From the NCBI GenBank assembly GCA_049513455.1, contig JBEKWB010000018.1:1-50025 (forward strand): 50,025 nucleotides of DNA. Direction: 5' to 3'. The position numbers were made by a program, and so were the translations under genes. Of this stretch, positions 16,897 through 25,820 are shown piece after piece; within the stretch, counting starts at the first letter, position 1; every line of letters begins with the position of its first letter. The DNA is from Bog-473 sp049513455 (lineage in GTDB: Bacteria > Actinomycetota > Acidimicrobiia > Acidimicrobiales > RAAP-2). Under the pieces are notes generated by a model. It saw nothing but the letters and a program-made list of their open reading frames with translations. It was not told where the DNA came from and did not search any database.

Positions 16897-16961
16897 CGTC
16901 GGTCGGAGGCTGACGTCGGTCGGAGGCTGACGTCGGTCGGAGGCTGACGTCGTTCGGAGGC
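16877..16961. repeat. 17-bp tandem repeat, five units
   Basis: Unit TGACGTCGGTCGGAGGC repeated head to tail: 16877-16893, 16894-16910, 16911-16927, 16928-16944 are identical and 16945-16961 differs at one base (GTT for GGT). Unit 1 is the 3' end of opuCC; the TGA that starts unit 2 is its stop codon. Every unit begins with TGA and contains the palindrome GACGTC. Confidence 0.95.
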
Positions 16962-16995
16962 CGCACGCCGACCGGCGCGACCGCCGGGCGTGCGG
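16961..16995. terminator. Strong hairpin between convergent genes
   Basis: Perfect 9-bp arms CCGCACGCC (16961-16969) and GGCGTGCGG (16987-16995) with a 17-nt loop that is itself GC-rich, directly after the tandem repeat and 13 bp before the stop of the convergent gene. No T-tract, so it may act as a bidirectional transcript-end structure. Confidence 0.55.
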
Positions 16996-17008
16996 TCGCG
17001 CCGCCGGA

Positions 17009-18172
17009 TCAGTTGGCGCAGGCGCCGTCGAGCGCAGCCCGCAGGTCGGCCAGAAGGTCGTCGATGTTCTCGATTCCGACCGAAAGGCGGAGCAGCGCGG
17101 GATCGATCGCCAGGCTCGACCCGGAGAGTGACGCATGGGTCATGCGGTGCGGGTGCTCAATGAGCGACTCGACGGCCCCGAGGGACTCCGCCAGGGTGAA
17201 CACCGACGTGGACCTGGCCACGGCCAGGGCCTGCGACTCCCCGCCGCGCACGGTGAAGGAGACCATCCCCCCGAAACGCCGCATCTGTTCCCGCGCCGTG
17301 TCGTGGCCCCCGTGCCCCGGCAGTCCGGGGTAGTACACCCGGTCCACCGTAGGGTGCCCCACCAGCATTTCGGCCACCTGAGCGGCGTTGTCGCAGTGGC
17401 GGTCCATGCGGACGGCGAGCGTCTTCACGCCGCGTAGGACGAGGAAGCAGTCGAAAGGACCCGGGACGGCCCCGGTGGCGTTCTGGAGAAAGGCGATCCG
17501 TTCGGCCAGCCCGTCATCGGACGTGGCGACGAAGCCGCCGACCACGTCGCTGTGCCCCCCCAGGTATTTCGTGGTGGAGTGGATCACCACGTCGGCCCCC
17601 CGCTCGAGGGGGCGCTGCAGGTATGGCGTGGCGAAGGTGTTGTCGACCACCAGCAGGGCGTCGCGCGCGTGGGCGAGCTGCGCCAGGGCCGCGATGTCGG
17701 CGATGCGCAGGAGCGGGTTCGAAGGCGTCTCCACCCACACCATGCGGGTACTGGGCTGCCACGCCGCCAGGAGATCTGATTCCGTCAGCGCGACGGGAGT
17801 GCAGCCGAGCCCGACCCGCGTGTGCACCTGTGAGAGCAGTCGGTAGGTGCCGCCGTAGAAGTCGTTGCCGATGAGCACGTGGTCGCCGGGATCGAGCAGC
17901 CGGAAGATGGCATCCTCCGCGGCCAGACCGCTGGCGAAGGCGCTCCCGTGCGCCGCTCCTTCCAATGCGGCGAGGCAGCTTTCGAGTGCGGTCCGGGTCG
18001 GATTGCCCGACCGGCTGTAGTCGTAGCCCTGATGCTGACCGACACTCGACTGGGCGAACGTCGAGGTCTGATAGATCGGGGTGATGACGGCACCGGTCGA
18101 GGGGTCCGGCGGCTGACCGCCGTGGATGGCCAGCGTCTCGAAGGCCGGTCCCTCCGAGGGCTCACCCGCCAT
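17009..18172 (-). CDS. metB: Cystathionine gamma-synthase / gamma-lyase
   Basis: 387 residues, PLP-dependent Cys/Met metabolism family. Recognisable are YDYSRSGNPTR, the substrate-side VWVETPSNP, DNTFATPY, and the PLP-lysine motif HSTTKYLGGHSD. It either makes cystathionine from an O-acylhomoserine and cysteine, or cleaves cystathionine to cysteine. Its ATG overlaps the cystathionine beta-synthase stop (TGATG), and that pairing favours a role in reverse transsulfuration. The two activities cannot be separated by motif alone. Confidence 0.9.
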   Translation of the reverse strand: MAGEPSEGPAFETLAIHGGQPPDPSTGAVITPIYQTSTFAQSSVGQHQGYDYSRSGNPTRTALESCLAALEGAAHGSAFASGLAAEDAIFRLLDPGDHVLIGNDFYGGTYRLLSQVHTRVGLGCTPVALTESDLLAAWQPSTRMVWVETPSNPLLRIADIAALAQLAHARDALLVVDNTFATPYLQRPLERGADVVIHSTTKYLGGHSDVVGGFVATSDDGLAERIAFLQNATGAVPGPFDCFLVLRGVKTLAVRMDRHCDNAAQVAEMLVGHPTVDRVYYPGLPGHGGHDTAREQMRRFGGMVSFTVRGGESQALAVARSTSVFTLAESLGAVESLIEHPHRMTHASLSGSSLAIDPALLRLSVGIENIDDLLADLRAALDGACAN

Positions 18173-19833
18173 CAGGACCGTTCCAGGAACGACAGGACGT
18201 CCGAGCGGGTGACGATGCCGACGGGATGCCCGCCGTCGAGCACCAGCACCGCCGGGGACCCCGCGAGGCGATCCGCCACCTGATCGATGGTCTCGCCCTG
18301 CCCGATGGTGGCGAGCGGAGCCTCCATCACGGACTCCACCGGCTGATCGAAGACCTCCGGGTGGTGCAGGGTGCGCTCGAGCAGGAGGCGGTCCGTCACC
18401 GACCCCACCACTTCGGCCAGGGCCAGTGGGGGCTCGGCCTTGACCACCGGCACCTGGGAGACGCCGTACTCCTCGAGGATGGCGATGGCGGTGCGCACTG
18501 TCTCATCGGGGTGGACGTGCACCAGCGGTGGGAGGCGGTCGCCCTTGTTGGCCAGTACCGCCTCGACCGTCTCGCCCCGCGCCCGCAAGAACCCGTGATC
18601 GGTCATCCAGTCGTCGTCGTAGAGCTTGGAGAGGTAGCCGCGGCCGGAGTCCGGAATGAGGACGACCACCACGTCCTCGGGGCCGAGGTCCCGCCCGACC
18701 TCGAGGGCGGCCCACATGGCCGTGCCGGTCGATCCTCCGACGAGGATCCCCTCTTCCCTGGTGACCCGGCGCGCCGTGCGGAACGAGTCCTGATCGGACA
18801 CGGGCACCACGCGGTCGACTACCGAGGGGTCGTAGGTGGTCGGCCAGAAGTCCTCGCCGATGCCCTCGACCAGATAGGGCCGGCCTCCCCCACCCGAATA
18901 GATGGATCCCTCGGGATCGGCGGCGATCACCTCGATGGCGGGGTTCTGGGATTTGAGGTAGCGCCCGACCCCGCTGATCGTGCCGCCCGTGCCCACCCCC
19001 GCCACGAAATGCGTGATGCGGCCGGCCGTCTGCCGCCAGATTTCGGGGCCGGTCCCGATCTCATGGGACCGGGGGTTGTGCGGGTTGTGATACTGGTTCG
19101 GCTGGAAGGCCCCGGGCGTGGACGCGGTGATCTGATTGGCCACCGAGTAGTACGAATCCGGATGCTCGGGAGGCACCGCCGTGGGGCAGATCACCACCTT
19201 GGCACCGTACGCCCGCAGAAGTTGCCGCTTCTCCTCGGCGATCTTGTCGGGCATGGTGAAGATGCAGTGGTAGCCGCGTTGGGCGGCCACCATGGCCAGG
19301 GCCACCCCGGTGTTGCCCGATGTCGGCTCGACGATGGTGCTGCCGCGCCCGAGCAATCCCTCGGACTCGGCCGCATTGAGCATCTCCCTCGCCGGCCGGT
19401 CCTTCACGCTGCCCCCGGGGTTGAAGTACTCGAGCTTGGCCAGAAGGTGGCAGGGCAGGTCGCGCCCGATGCGGTCGAGGCGGACCATGGGCGTGCGGCC
19501 GATGAGGTCGATCACGCTGTCGACCACGTCCATCGGCGGCCCGGAGTCCGTGATCGGGCACACTTCCACCCCGGCGATCGGGGCGACCACGCTGTCGGTG
19601 AACAGGACGGTCGGCAAGCCCGCCTGGTGCACCTGCTGCGCGATGGCGCGGCTCGCGGCCGCCTCGCCCGTGACCCCCACGAGCCGGGGGATGCTGACCC
19701 GCAATTCAGCGATGAGGGAGGGTGAGGGCGTGCCGCTCGGGACGGACACGACGCGGGTCGCCCGAGCCGTGAGGATGTGCGGCGCCGGGTCCGGCCCGAC
19801 GACCAAGAGCACGTCGACACGGGGAGGCGGCAC
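18172..19833 (-). CDS. cbs: Cystathionine beta-synthase with an extra N-terminal domain
   Basis: 553 residues from GTG 19833. Residues from about 101 form a standard cystathionine beta-synthase: VIDLIGRTPMVRL, PLP lysine in NPGGSVKDRPA, SGNTG, GTGGT, and two C-terminal CBS regulatory domains (about 415-553). It makes cystathionine from serine and homocysteine. Residues 1-100 are additional, with alternating strand/helix pattern (VDVLLVVG, LIAELRVSIPRLVGVTG, AIAQQVHQAGLPTVLF). The longer start is supported by TAACAT exactly 6 nt before the GTG, the leaderless pattern seen elsewhere here. A start at ATG 19533 would give the usual shorter enzyme. Confidence 0.88.
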   Translation of the reverse strand: MPPPRVDVLLVVGPDPAPHILTARATRVVSVPSGTPSPSLIAELRVSIPRLVGVTGEAAASRAIAQQVHQAGLPTVLFTDSVVAPIAGVEVCPITDSGPPMDVVDSVIDLIGRTPMVRLDRIGRDLPCHLLAKLEYFNPGGSVKDRPAREMLNAAESEGLLGRGSTIVEPTSGNTGVALAMVAAQRGYHCIFTMPDKIAEEKRQLLRAYGAKVVICPTAVPPEHPDSYYSVANQITASTPGAFQPNQYHNPHNPRSHEIGTGPEIWRQTAGRITHFVAGVGTGGTISGVGRYLKSQNPAIEVIAADPEGSIYSGGGGRPYLVEGIGEDFWPTTYDPSVVDRVVPVSDQDSFRTARRVTREEGILVGGSTGTAMWAALEVGRDLGPEDVVVVLIPDSGRGYLSKLYDDDWMTDHGFLRARGETVEAVLANKGDRLPPLVHVHPDETVRTAIAILEEYGVSQVPVVKAEPPLALAEVVGSVTDRLLLERTLHHPEVFDQPVESVMEAPLATIGQGETIDQVADRLAGSPAVLVLDGGHPVGIVTRSDVLSFLERS

Positions 19834-19890
19834 GACCCGATGTTACTGAGCGCCGCTGACCCGTCGATCGTGCGCTCCACGCCGCCACCA

Positions 19891-19920
19891 GGCCGGCGTT
19901 CATCGGGCCGGCGTTCATCG
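19891..19920. repeat. 15-bp direct repeat, two units
   Basis: GGCCGGCGTTCATCG at 19891-19905 and 19906-19920, with a third partial copy (GGCCGGC) following, in the gap between divergent cbs and def. Function unknown. Confidence 0.85.
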
Positions 19921-19939
19921 GGCCGGCCGACCTTGCCGG

Positions 19940-19951
19940 TACCATGACGCG
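19940..19951 (+). promoter_or_regulatory. Leaderless-type -10 element for def
   Basis: TACCAT (19940-19945) exactly 6 nt before the GTG at 19952, no Shine-Dalgarno. Confidence 0.5.
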
Positions 19952-20566
19952 GTGGGTGCGACCGATCTGCTCACCATCGTCGAATGTGGGCACCCGGTCC
20001 TGCGCCGTCCGGCCGATCCGATCGACCCGCTCGACCTCGCTTCCGACGAAATGCAGCGCCTGATCGGCCAGATGCGGGCGACCATGGAGGCCGCGCCGGG
20101 GGTGGGACTGGCGGCCCCACAGGTCGGGAGGAGCATCCAACTCGCCGTCCTTGCGGACGGTCCCGAGCGCTGGGGCCAATTGACCGAACAGGAGCGCACC
20201 GCTCGCGAGCGCAGCACGCTCGCCTTCACCGTCCTGGTCAACCCCGTGGTGCGCCCGATCGACCCGGGTGCCGACCGGGTCAGCTTCTTCGAGGGATGCC
20301 TCAGCGTCCCCGGGCTGATGGGCGTCGTGGCCCGCCACCGTGCCGTCCGGGTGGAGGCGCTCGATGCCGACGGCCAACCCATCGATCGCGTCTTTTCGGG
20401 TTGGGCGGCGCGCATCGTCCAGCACGAGCTCGATCATCTCCGGGGCCGCCTCTACCTGGACCTGGTCGAGACCCGCTCGCTGTCCTCGTCGGTCAACTAC
20501 GCGCGCTACTGGGCCGGCCGGCCGCCCTCCGAGGCGGCGGTCGCCCTCGGGTTCACGCTGGACTGA
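19952..20566 (+). CDS. def: Peptide deformylase
   Basis: 204 residues, GTG start. Removes the N-formyl group from nascent proteins. All three motifs are present: GVGLAAPQVG at about 50-59, EGCLSVPG (metal-ligand Cys), and QHELDHLRG (HExxH metal site). Extra residues between motifs 1 and 2 (GPERWGQLTEQERTARERST) are a loop seen in some actinobacterial deformylases. Convergent with the ABC exporter permease gene. Confidence 0.93.
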   Translation: MGATDLLTIVECGHPVLRRPADPIDPLDLASDEMQRLIGQMRATMEAAPGVGLAAPQVGRSIQLAVLADGPERWGQLTEQERTARERSTLAFTVLVNPVVRPIDPGADRVSFFEGCLSVPGLMGVVARHRAVRVEALDADGQPIDRVFSGWAARIVQHELDHLRGRLYLDLVETRSLSSSVNYARYWAGRPPSEAAVALGFTLD

Positions 20567-20620
20567 CCCAAGCCTCCTCGTACTCCGCCCGGATCCGCAC
20601 CGTGACCGGTGACGCGGCGA

Positions 20621-23158
20621 TCAGTCGGTGGCGATCGCTCTCAGGACGTCGAGTTTTGCCGCTCGACGGGCGGGCCAGCTGGCTGCGCCGAGGCCGAGGA
20701 CGACGGAGAGGACGAGGAAGATCACCAGGCTCGATCCCGGAACGACGACGTCGGTGATCCCCTGCTGTTTCAAGGACGCCGCGAACGCGGCACCGAGCGC
20801 GGTCCCCACAATGATGCCGATGATGGCGCCGAACACGGCGAGGATGACCGATTCGGAGCGGATCATCACCCGCACCTGTCGACGTTTCATCCCCACCGCT
20901 CTGAGCAGGCCGATCTCGTGCGTGCGTTCGAACACCGAGAGCATCAACGTGTTGACGATGCCGATGAGCGCGATGATCACCGCCAGGGCGAGCAGCGCGT
21001 AGACCAGGCCGAGCAGCTGATTGACCTGCGCCTGCTGTGATTTTTGGAAGGCGGCTCTGGTCTGGACCTTCAACCCCGGGAAGGCGCGGAGGCCGGCGGA
21101 GATCCCTCTGACCGTCGCAGCACTCGCCGAACCCGTCGCCAGGAGGACGGCGACGGGCAGCGGGTTGTCGAAATGGGCCAGGAAGTAGCGGTCACCGACC
21201 ACATAGCTCCCGAGCAGTGCGTTCGGCCGGAAGATCCCTCCGATTCGGATCCTCGAGGATCCCGTTTGCGCGAACGTGACCGGCACGACCGACCCGACCG
21301 ACAGGTGCTTGGAGGTTGCGGTCGTGGTGTCGATCAGCAGCTCGTCGGCGGCCAGGGCGGAGGCGCCATGGCCACTCATCATGTGGAGAATGACCGTGCG
21401 GGGCAGGTCGTCGGTGGACACGGCGGTGAGATTGGAAAGCGAGTGCGCAAAGTCGAAGGCGCCCTCGTACACCGTCGACACGGCGGTGACGCCGGGAACC
21501 TTCCCGGCCGCCGTCGCCACCGCGCCGCTGAACCCCCCGGCGCCACCCACGGCGGAACTGGTGATGATGTAGTCGGCATTGATCGCATCGTCGACGCTGG
21601 CCGTGACCGATTTCGAAACCGAGGCACCGAACACGGCGATGGTGGACACCAGTGCGATGCCGACCAGGAGCGCGGAGGCGGTCTGGGCGGTCCGCCGGGG
21701 GCTGCGCATCGAATTCTCCCGGCCGAGCTTCCCCGAAATGCCGAACAGGCGGCCGAGGGGACGACCGATCACGCTCGCCATGGGCCGGGCCACGATGGGG
21801 GCCAGCATCCCGATGCCGATGAACACTGCGAAAGCCCCCAGGCCGACGAGTTGGATCGCCGGTTTCGACAGCCCGATGACGAGCACGGCAATACCGATCA
21901 GCTCGAAGAGTGAGCCGACGACGATCCTGCGGCGCGACGACTCCTGCTGTTCGGCGTGGTAATCGGCCAATGCGGCAACGGGTGGAACGCGCACCGCTCG
22001 GCGCGCCGGGCTGATGGCCGAGACCACGGTCACACCGATACCCACGAGCAGGGCGACAATGACCGTCCGTCCCTCGAACACGAGCGACCCCGAGGGCAGG
22101 GTGATGCCGAACCCTTTGAGAAGTGCCTCGAGACCGTCAGCAGCCAGAACCCCGAGACCCAACCCGGCGAGGGACGCCAGCGTGCCCACGATGACGGCCT
22201 CGGCCAGAACGGAACGGAAGACCTGTCGGCGACTGGCCCCGACAATGCGCAGCAACGCGAGCTCCCGCGTGCGCTGTCCCACGGTGATCGAGAAGGTGTT
22301 GAAGATGGTGAACCCGCCGACGAACAGGGAGATGAAGGCGAAGACCAAAAGGGCGGTCGAGAAGAAGGACAGCGACTGGTTGATGTCACTGGCCTGCTCG
22401 TTGGCCACGGTCTGGCCCGTCACCACCTCGACACCCTTCGGCAGGGTGGCCGCGATGGCGTGCTCGACGCTCTTTTTGTGCGCGGCGGGCGTCGTCAGGA
22501 CATCCACGGCGTCGTAGAGGCCGACCGCGCCGAAGATTTTCTGGGCCGTGGGTAGGTCGAAGGCGGCGATGGAGGCCCCGGCCAGATTGCTGGCGGTGCC
22601 GAACCTGACGATCCCGCTGATCCTGAACGTCCGGGGCGGCCCGGCCAGGAGAACCCGGACGTGGTCACCGACCTTGAAGTGGTATTTCTGAGCAGTGGCG
22701 GCATCCATCACGACGTCGTGCGATGAGGTCGGCGCGGACCCCTCGGACAGTCGGAGAGCCGACAGCTGCGCGTTCTGGTCGTACGACGTCCCGATGGTCG
22801 GCGCTCCCCCGTTGCTGATCGCCTTGCCGCCGGGTGAGACGAACTGGGCGTAGCCGTTCACTACCCCATCGGCGTACTCGACGCCGGGTATGTGCCGCAC
22901 CAGGGTCGCGATTGACTCGGGAATCGGTTTGCGGACAGCCCCGGTGTTCCCGCTGCCGCCCGAGAGGGTAGCGGTCCCCCGGACCTCGAAATCGACGTTC
23001 TGGTACACGCGGCCGAAAAGGGTGGTGAAGGTGTTGTGCAGTGTGTCGGTGAGCACGAACGTGCCCGAAATGAAGGTCACGCCGAGCACGATGGCCAGCG
23101 CAGTCAGGGCCAGGCGAAGTTTGTGGGCGAGCAATCCCTGCAGAACGACCTTCCACAC
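20621..23158 (-). CDS. FtsX/MacB-type ABC transporter permease (two FtsX domains)
   Basis: 845 residues, GTG start one base after the ATPase stop region. N-terminal membrane helix (LRLALTALAIVLGVTFISG), a large extracytoplasmic MacB-like domain, three helices near 260-390 with GQRTRELALLRIVGASRRQV, then a second extracytoplasmic domain and a C-terminal FtsX triplet with ERTHEIGLLRAVGMKRRQV. This duplicated layout is typical of actinobacterial exporters for lipids, peptides or antimicrobials. Works with the ATPase encoded immediately upstream. Substrate unknown. Confidence 0.9.
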   Translation of the reverse strand: MWKVVLQGLLAHKLRLALTALAIVLGVTFISGTFVLTDTLHNTFTTLFGRVYQNVDFEVRGTATLSGGSGNTGAVRKPIPESIATLVRHIPGVEYADGVVNGYAQFVSPGGKAISNGGAPTIGTSYDQNAQLSALRLSEGSAPTSSHDVVMDAATAQKYHFKVGDHVRVLLAGPPRTFRISGIVRFGTASNLAGASIAAFDLPTAQKIFGAVGLYDAVDVLTTPAAHKKSVEHAIAATLPKGVEVVTGQTVANEQASDINQSLSFFSTALLVFAFISLFVGGFTIFNTFSITVGQRTRELALLRIVGASRRQVFRSVLAEAVIVGTLASLAGLGLGVLAADGLEALLKGFGITLPSGSLVFEGRTVIVALLVGIGVTVVSAISPARRAVRVPPVAALADYHAEQQESSRRRIVVGSLFELIGIAVLVIGLSKPAIQLVGLGAFAVFIGIGMLAPIVARPMASVIGRPLGRLFGISGKLGRENSMRSPRRTAQTASALLVGIALVSTIAVFGASVSKSVTASVDDAINADYIITSSAVGGAGGFSGAVATAAGKVPGVTAVSTVYEGAFDFAHSLSNLTAVSTDDLPRTVILHMMSGHGASALAADELLIDTTTATSKHLSVGSVVPVTFAQTGSSRIRIGGIFRPNALLGSYVVGDRYFLAHFDNPLPVAVLLATGSASAATVRGISAGLRAFPGLKVQTRAAFQKSQQAQVNQLLGLVYALLALAVIIALIGIVNTLMLSVFERTHEIGLLRAVGMKRRQVRVMIRSESVILAVFGAIIGIIVGTALGAAFAASLKQQGITDVVVPGSSLVIFLVLSVVLGLGAASWPARRAAKLDVLRAIATD

Positions 23159-23159
23159 G

Positions 23160-23924
23160 TCAGCCGCCCAGCAGTTTCATGCGCTCGAGGACCGAGTCCG
23201 CGGTGGGCGAGTGGAGCTCGTCCACAATGTTCCCATCGGCCAGGAACACCACCCGGTCCGCGTAGGCGGCGCCCCGTGCGTCGTGCGTCACCATCACGAT
23301 CGACTGGTGCAACTCGGTGACCGAGTGGCGGAGAAAGGCCAGCATCTCGCCCGACGCGTTGGAATCGAGATTGCCGGTCGGTTCATCGGCGAAGACCAGG
23401 TCGGGACGCTGGATCAGGGCGCGTGCACACGCCACACGTTGCTGCTGGCCGCCCGACATCTCGTTCGGGCGATGAGAGAGACGGTCGCCGATCCTGAGCT
23501 GGCCGACCAGATAGTCGAACCAGGCCTGGTCCACCTTCTTCTTGGCGAGTTCGCACGGGAGCGTGATGTTGTCCCGGGCCGTCAATGTCGGAACGAGGTT
23601 GAAGGATTGAAAGATGAAACCAATTTGGTTGCGTCGCATCTCGGTGAGCCCGGCATCGTCGAGGAGTCCGATCTCCCGGGCGCCCACGAAGGTGCGGCCC
23701 GAAGTCGGCGTGTCAAGGCCGGCCATACAGTGCATCAGGGTGGACTTTCCCGATCCCGACGGCCCCATTACCGCAGTGAAACGCCCGCGCGCGAACTCGA
23801 CGGTGACCCCACTGAGTGCGTGCACCACGGCGTCGCCGGTGCCGTAGGTCTTCACCAGGTCGACGGCGTGGGCCGCCGGAGGCGAGGGGGCCGCTCCGAC
23901 CATTTCCGGCTCCTCGCTGATCAT
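23160..23924 (-). CDS. ABC transporter ATP-binding protein (LolD/MacB type)
   Basis: 254 residues. ATG 23924 is preceded by AAGGAGAGAGGGC, so the open frame to 23978 is not used. Walker A GPSGSGKST, Q-loop FIFQSFNLVPTL, signature MSGGQQQR, Walker B LVFADEPTGNLDS. Energises the two-domain permease gene that follows with a 1-bp gap. A serine hydrolase gene lies 84 bp upstream on the same strand. Confidence 0.92.
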   Translation of the reverse strand: MISEEPEMVGAAPSPPAAHAVDLVKTYGTGDAVVHALSGVTVEFARGRFTAVMGPSGSGKSTLMHCMAGLDTPTSGRTFVGAREIGLLDDAGLTEMRRNQIGFIFQSFNLVPTLTARDNITLPCELAKKKVDQAWFDYLVGQLRIGDRLSHRPNEMSGGQQQRVACARALIQRPDLVFADEPTGNLDSNASGEMLAFLRHSVTELHQSIVMVTHDARGAAYADRVVFLADGNIVDELHSPTADSVLERMKLLGG

Positions 23925-24008
23925 GCCCTCTCTCCTTGCCGATCTTCGGGACGGTCCCCGCGTACGAGTCTGGCGCAAACACGGCAGGGGGCCGAGTGTC
24001 GGGCAGTG

Positions 24009-25286
24009 TCAACGAGTTGCCGCGTTCACGCCGCTCCAGAAGTTTTCGATCAGGGGAGGCGGTAGCGGTGAGGTCGCGTGGCGCTGGGTGAACAACATGG
24101 CGGTGAGGCGCCTGCGGGTGTCAGAGCGCCAAGTGGTACCGGTACCACCGTCCCAGCCGGTACCGCAGGGAAATGGCGCATCGGATGACCCCGTGGCGGG
24201 AACGGCCAGGCCGAAACCCCAGCTGCCGTGAGGGCCGAGAAACACCTCGTTGCCGTCCCGCTGGGCCGGAGTGAGCTGGTCCGATGTCATGAGCGCCACC
24301 GACTCCTCCGAAATGATGCGGTGCCCGTTTCCGGTGCCCCCGGCCAGCACCATGGCGACAAAGCACCAGTAGTCGTCGATGGTCGAGACGAGCCACCCGC
24401 TCCCGTCGGCGAAGGAGGGCGGCGTGCTCCACCAACTGTGCGGGGCCTCATCGAGCACCGACAGCGCACCGGTCTGGGGATCGGGCAGGTAGAGGGTGGG
24501 CACCCGGTCCAGGTTTCCCGGGGGCACCGTGAACCCGGTGTCGACCATGCCGAGCGGGTCGAAGATGCGCGCGCGCAGGACCGACTCGAGGGATTGGCCG
24601 CACGCCCGGGCCACCAGGATGCCGAGCACCTGACCCGAGGTGTTGTACAGCCAGCGCTCGCCCGGCTGGTACATCAACGGCAGTGTCCCCAGTGCGGCGA
24701 TCCACGTGTCGTCGTTGTGCGCCCCGGGAGGCCAAGGGGGACCACCGATGCTCTGAAGGCCGAGCTCGGCTTCCGCTCTCTGGATGGGGTAACTGCCCGC
24801 GGGCACCATCACCGAGCCGAAGCCGAACCTGTAAGTGAGGAGGTCCTCCAACAAAATGGGCCGGCGCGCCGGGACGGTGTCGTCCAGCTCGGCGTCGACA
24901 GAGCGAAGGACGCGGCGGGAGGCCAGCTCGGGCAGGAGCCCGTCGATCGGCTCCTCCAGGTCGAGCACTCCCTCTTCCACCAGTGCCAACGCCGCCACGG
25001 CGACGATCGGCTTGGTCAGCGAGGCGATCCGGAAGATGGCGTCGCGCGCCAGCGGGGTGTCGTCGGCGAAGGATGGCGTCCCGATGGCGTCGACGTGCAC
25101 ATCCTCGCCCCGGGCCACGAGGGAGACGAGCCCCGGCAGGTGGCCGGCTGCAACCTCCGCCGCCAAAATGTCGTGCAGACGGTCCAGTCCCTCCGGCGGG
25201 ATCGGGGTGGTGATCTCGTTGTCGTGCAGGGGTCCACTCCCGGTTCGTGTCGTTCGATGGAGACGTCGAGCAAAGCACAAAATCAT
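24009..25286 (-). CDS. Serine hydrolase, beta-lactamase class C / esterase EstB family
   Basis: 425 residues as read from ATG 25286; the first about 25 residues do not resemble the family, so the true start may be further in. Catalytic SxxK is SLTK at 89-92, the YxN element is YNTSG near 214, and a late GTG-containing segment (GWDGGTGTTW) occupies the position of the third motif. These enzymes hydrolyse esters or D-peptide-like bonds. No signal peptide is evident, suggesting a cytoplasmic role. Same strand as the ABC exporter. Confidence 0.82.
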   Translation of the reverse strand: MILCFARRLHRTTRTGSGPLHDNEITTPIPPEGLDRLHDILAAEVAAGHLPGLVSLVARGEDVHVDAIGTPSFADDTPLARDAIFRIASLTKPIVAVAALALVEEGVLDLEEPIDGLLPELASRRVLRSVDAELDDTVPARRPILLEDLLTYRFGFGSVMVPAGSYPIQRAEAELGLQSIGGPPWPPGAHNDDTWIAALGTLPLMYQPGERWLYNTSGQVLGILVARACGQSLESVLRARIFDPLGMVDTGFTVPPGNLDRVPTLYLPDPQTGALSVLDEAPHSWWSTPPSFADGSGWLVSTIDDYWCFVAMVLAGGTGNGHRIISEESVALMTSDQLTPAQRDGNEVFLGPHGSWGFGLAVPATGSSDAPFPCGTGWDGGTGTTWRSDTRRRLTAMLFTQRHATSPLPPPLIENFWSGVNAATR

Positions 25287-25326
25287 CGACGCAGATCCGG
25301 GGGCGCCTCGACGCCGACCGGTTGCC

Positions 25327-25791
25327 TCAGCTCCAGGCCCGCCCGAGCAGGTAGGGGATCACCCTGTTGTGGATGGGAGTCGCCACAGCCCATTGGACCC
25401 GCCCGGCGCGGCGAGTGAAATGCACGAGCGTCACCAGGACAACCGTCGAGTCGCTCACCGCCACAATGTTGTGCGCGATCATGAGCCGCGAGCGTGCTTC
25501 GAGGGTGATCGACCCGGGGCCGGAGCTCGAGATCAGCCAGCCCTGCACGTGATCCGGCGACGTCCGCGGCCCGAGCCGCAGACCCAGGCCGTATCTCCAC
25601 GCGGTCGCCAGGAACGCCCTGAGGAGAGCGGGAGCACCTTCGAACGTGGCCCGAGCCCATTGCTCAGGCGTGAGAAACTTCCTCGCTCCTATCGGCAACT
25701 CGAACGCCGACGCGTAACCGGACTGGGGAAGGTCGGGGCGGGCGACGATCTCCTCGGGCACTTCGACACGACGTGCACCCAGAGATGCCAT
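25327..25791 (-). CDS. Small protein, DUF2867-like
   Basis: 154 residues. Features reminiscent of DUF2867 are an early YASAFELPI, a central WARATFEGAPALLRAFL, a sheet-rich middle and the end IHNRVIPYLLGRA. That domain is of unknown function. The gene starts 29 bp from the divergent SDR gene, with a TAGAAT -10 8 nt before its ATG. Family placement is by memory of the pattern and is moderate. Confidence 0.6.
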   Translation of the reverse strand: MASLGARRVEVPEEIVARPDLPQSGYASAFELPIGARKFLTPEQWARATFEGAPALLRAFLATAWRYGLGLRLGPRTSPDHVQGWLISSSGPGSITLEARSRLMIAHNIVAVSDSTVVLVTLVHFTRRAGRVQWAVATPIHNRVIPYLLGRAWS

Positions 25792-25799
25792 GAAGGCGA

Positions 25800-25813
25800 A
25801 TTCTAGCTACGTT
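25800..25813. promoter_or_regulatory. Back-to-back leaderless-type -10 elements
   Basis: TAGAAT on the minus strand (25805-25800) is 8 nt before the DUF2867-like ATG; TACGTT on the plus strand (25808-25813) is 7 nt before the SDR ATG. The two boxes are 2 bp apart, so polymerase binding should be mutually exclusive. Confidence 0.5.
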
Positions 25814-25820
25814 CAGGGGA

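Noticed and set aside
16877..16961. CRISPR-like array
   Set aside because: The 17-bp units are head to tail without spacers, and no cas genes are present.
18226..19725. 499-codon open frame on the plus strand
   Set aside because: Fully antisense to cystathionine beta-synthase; no family features.
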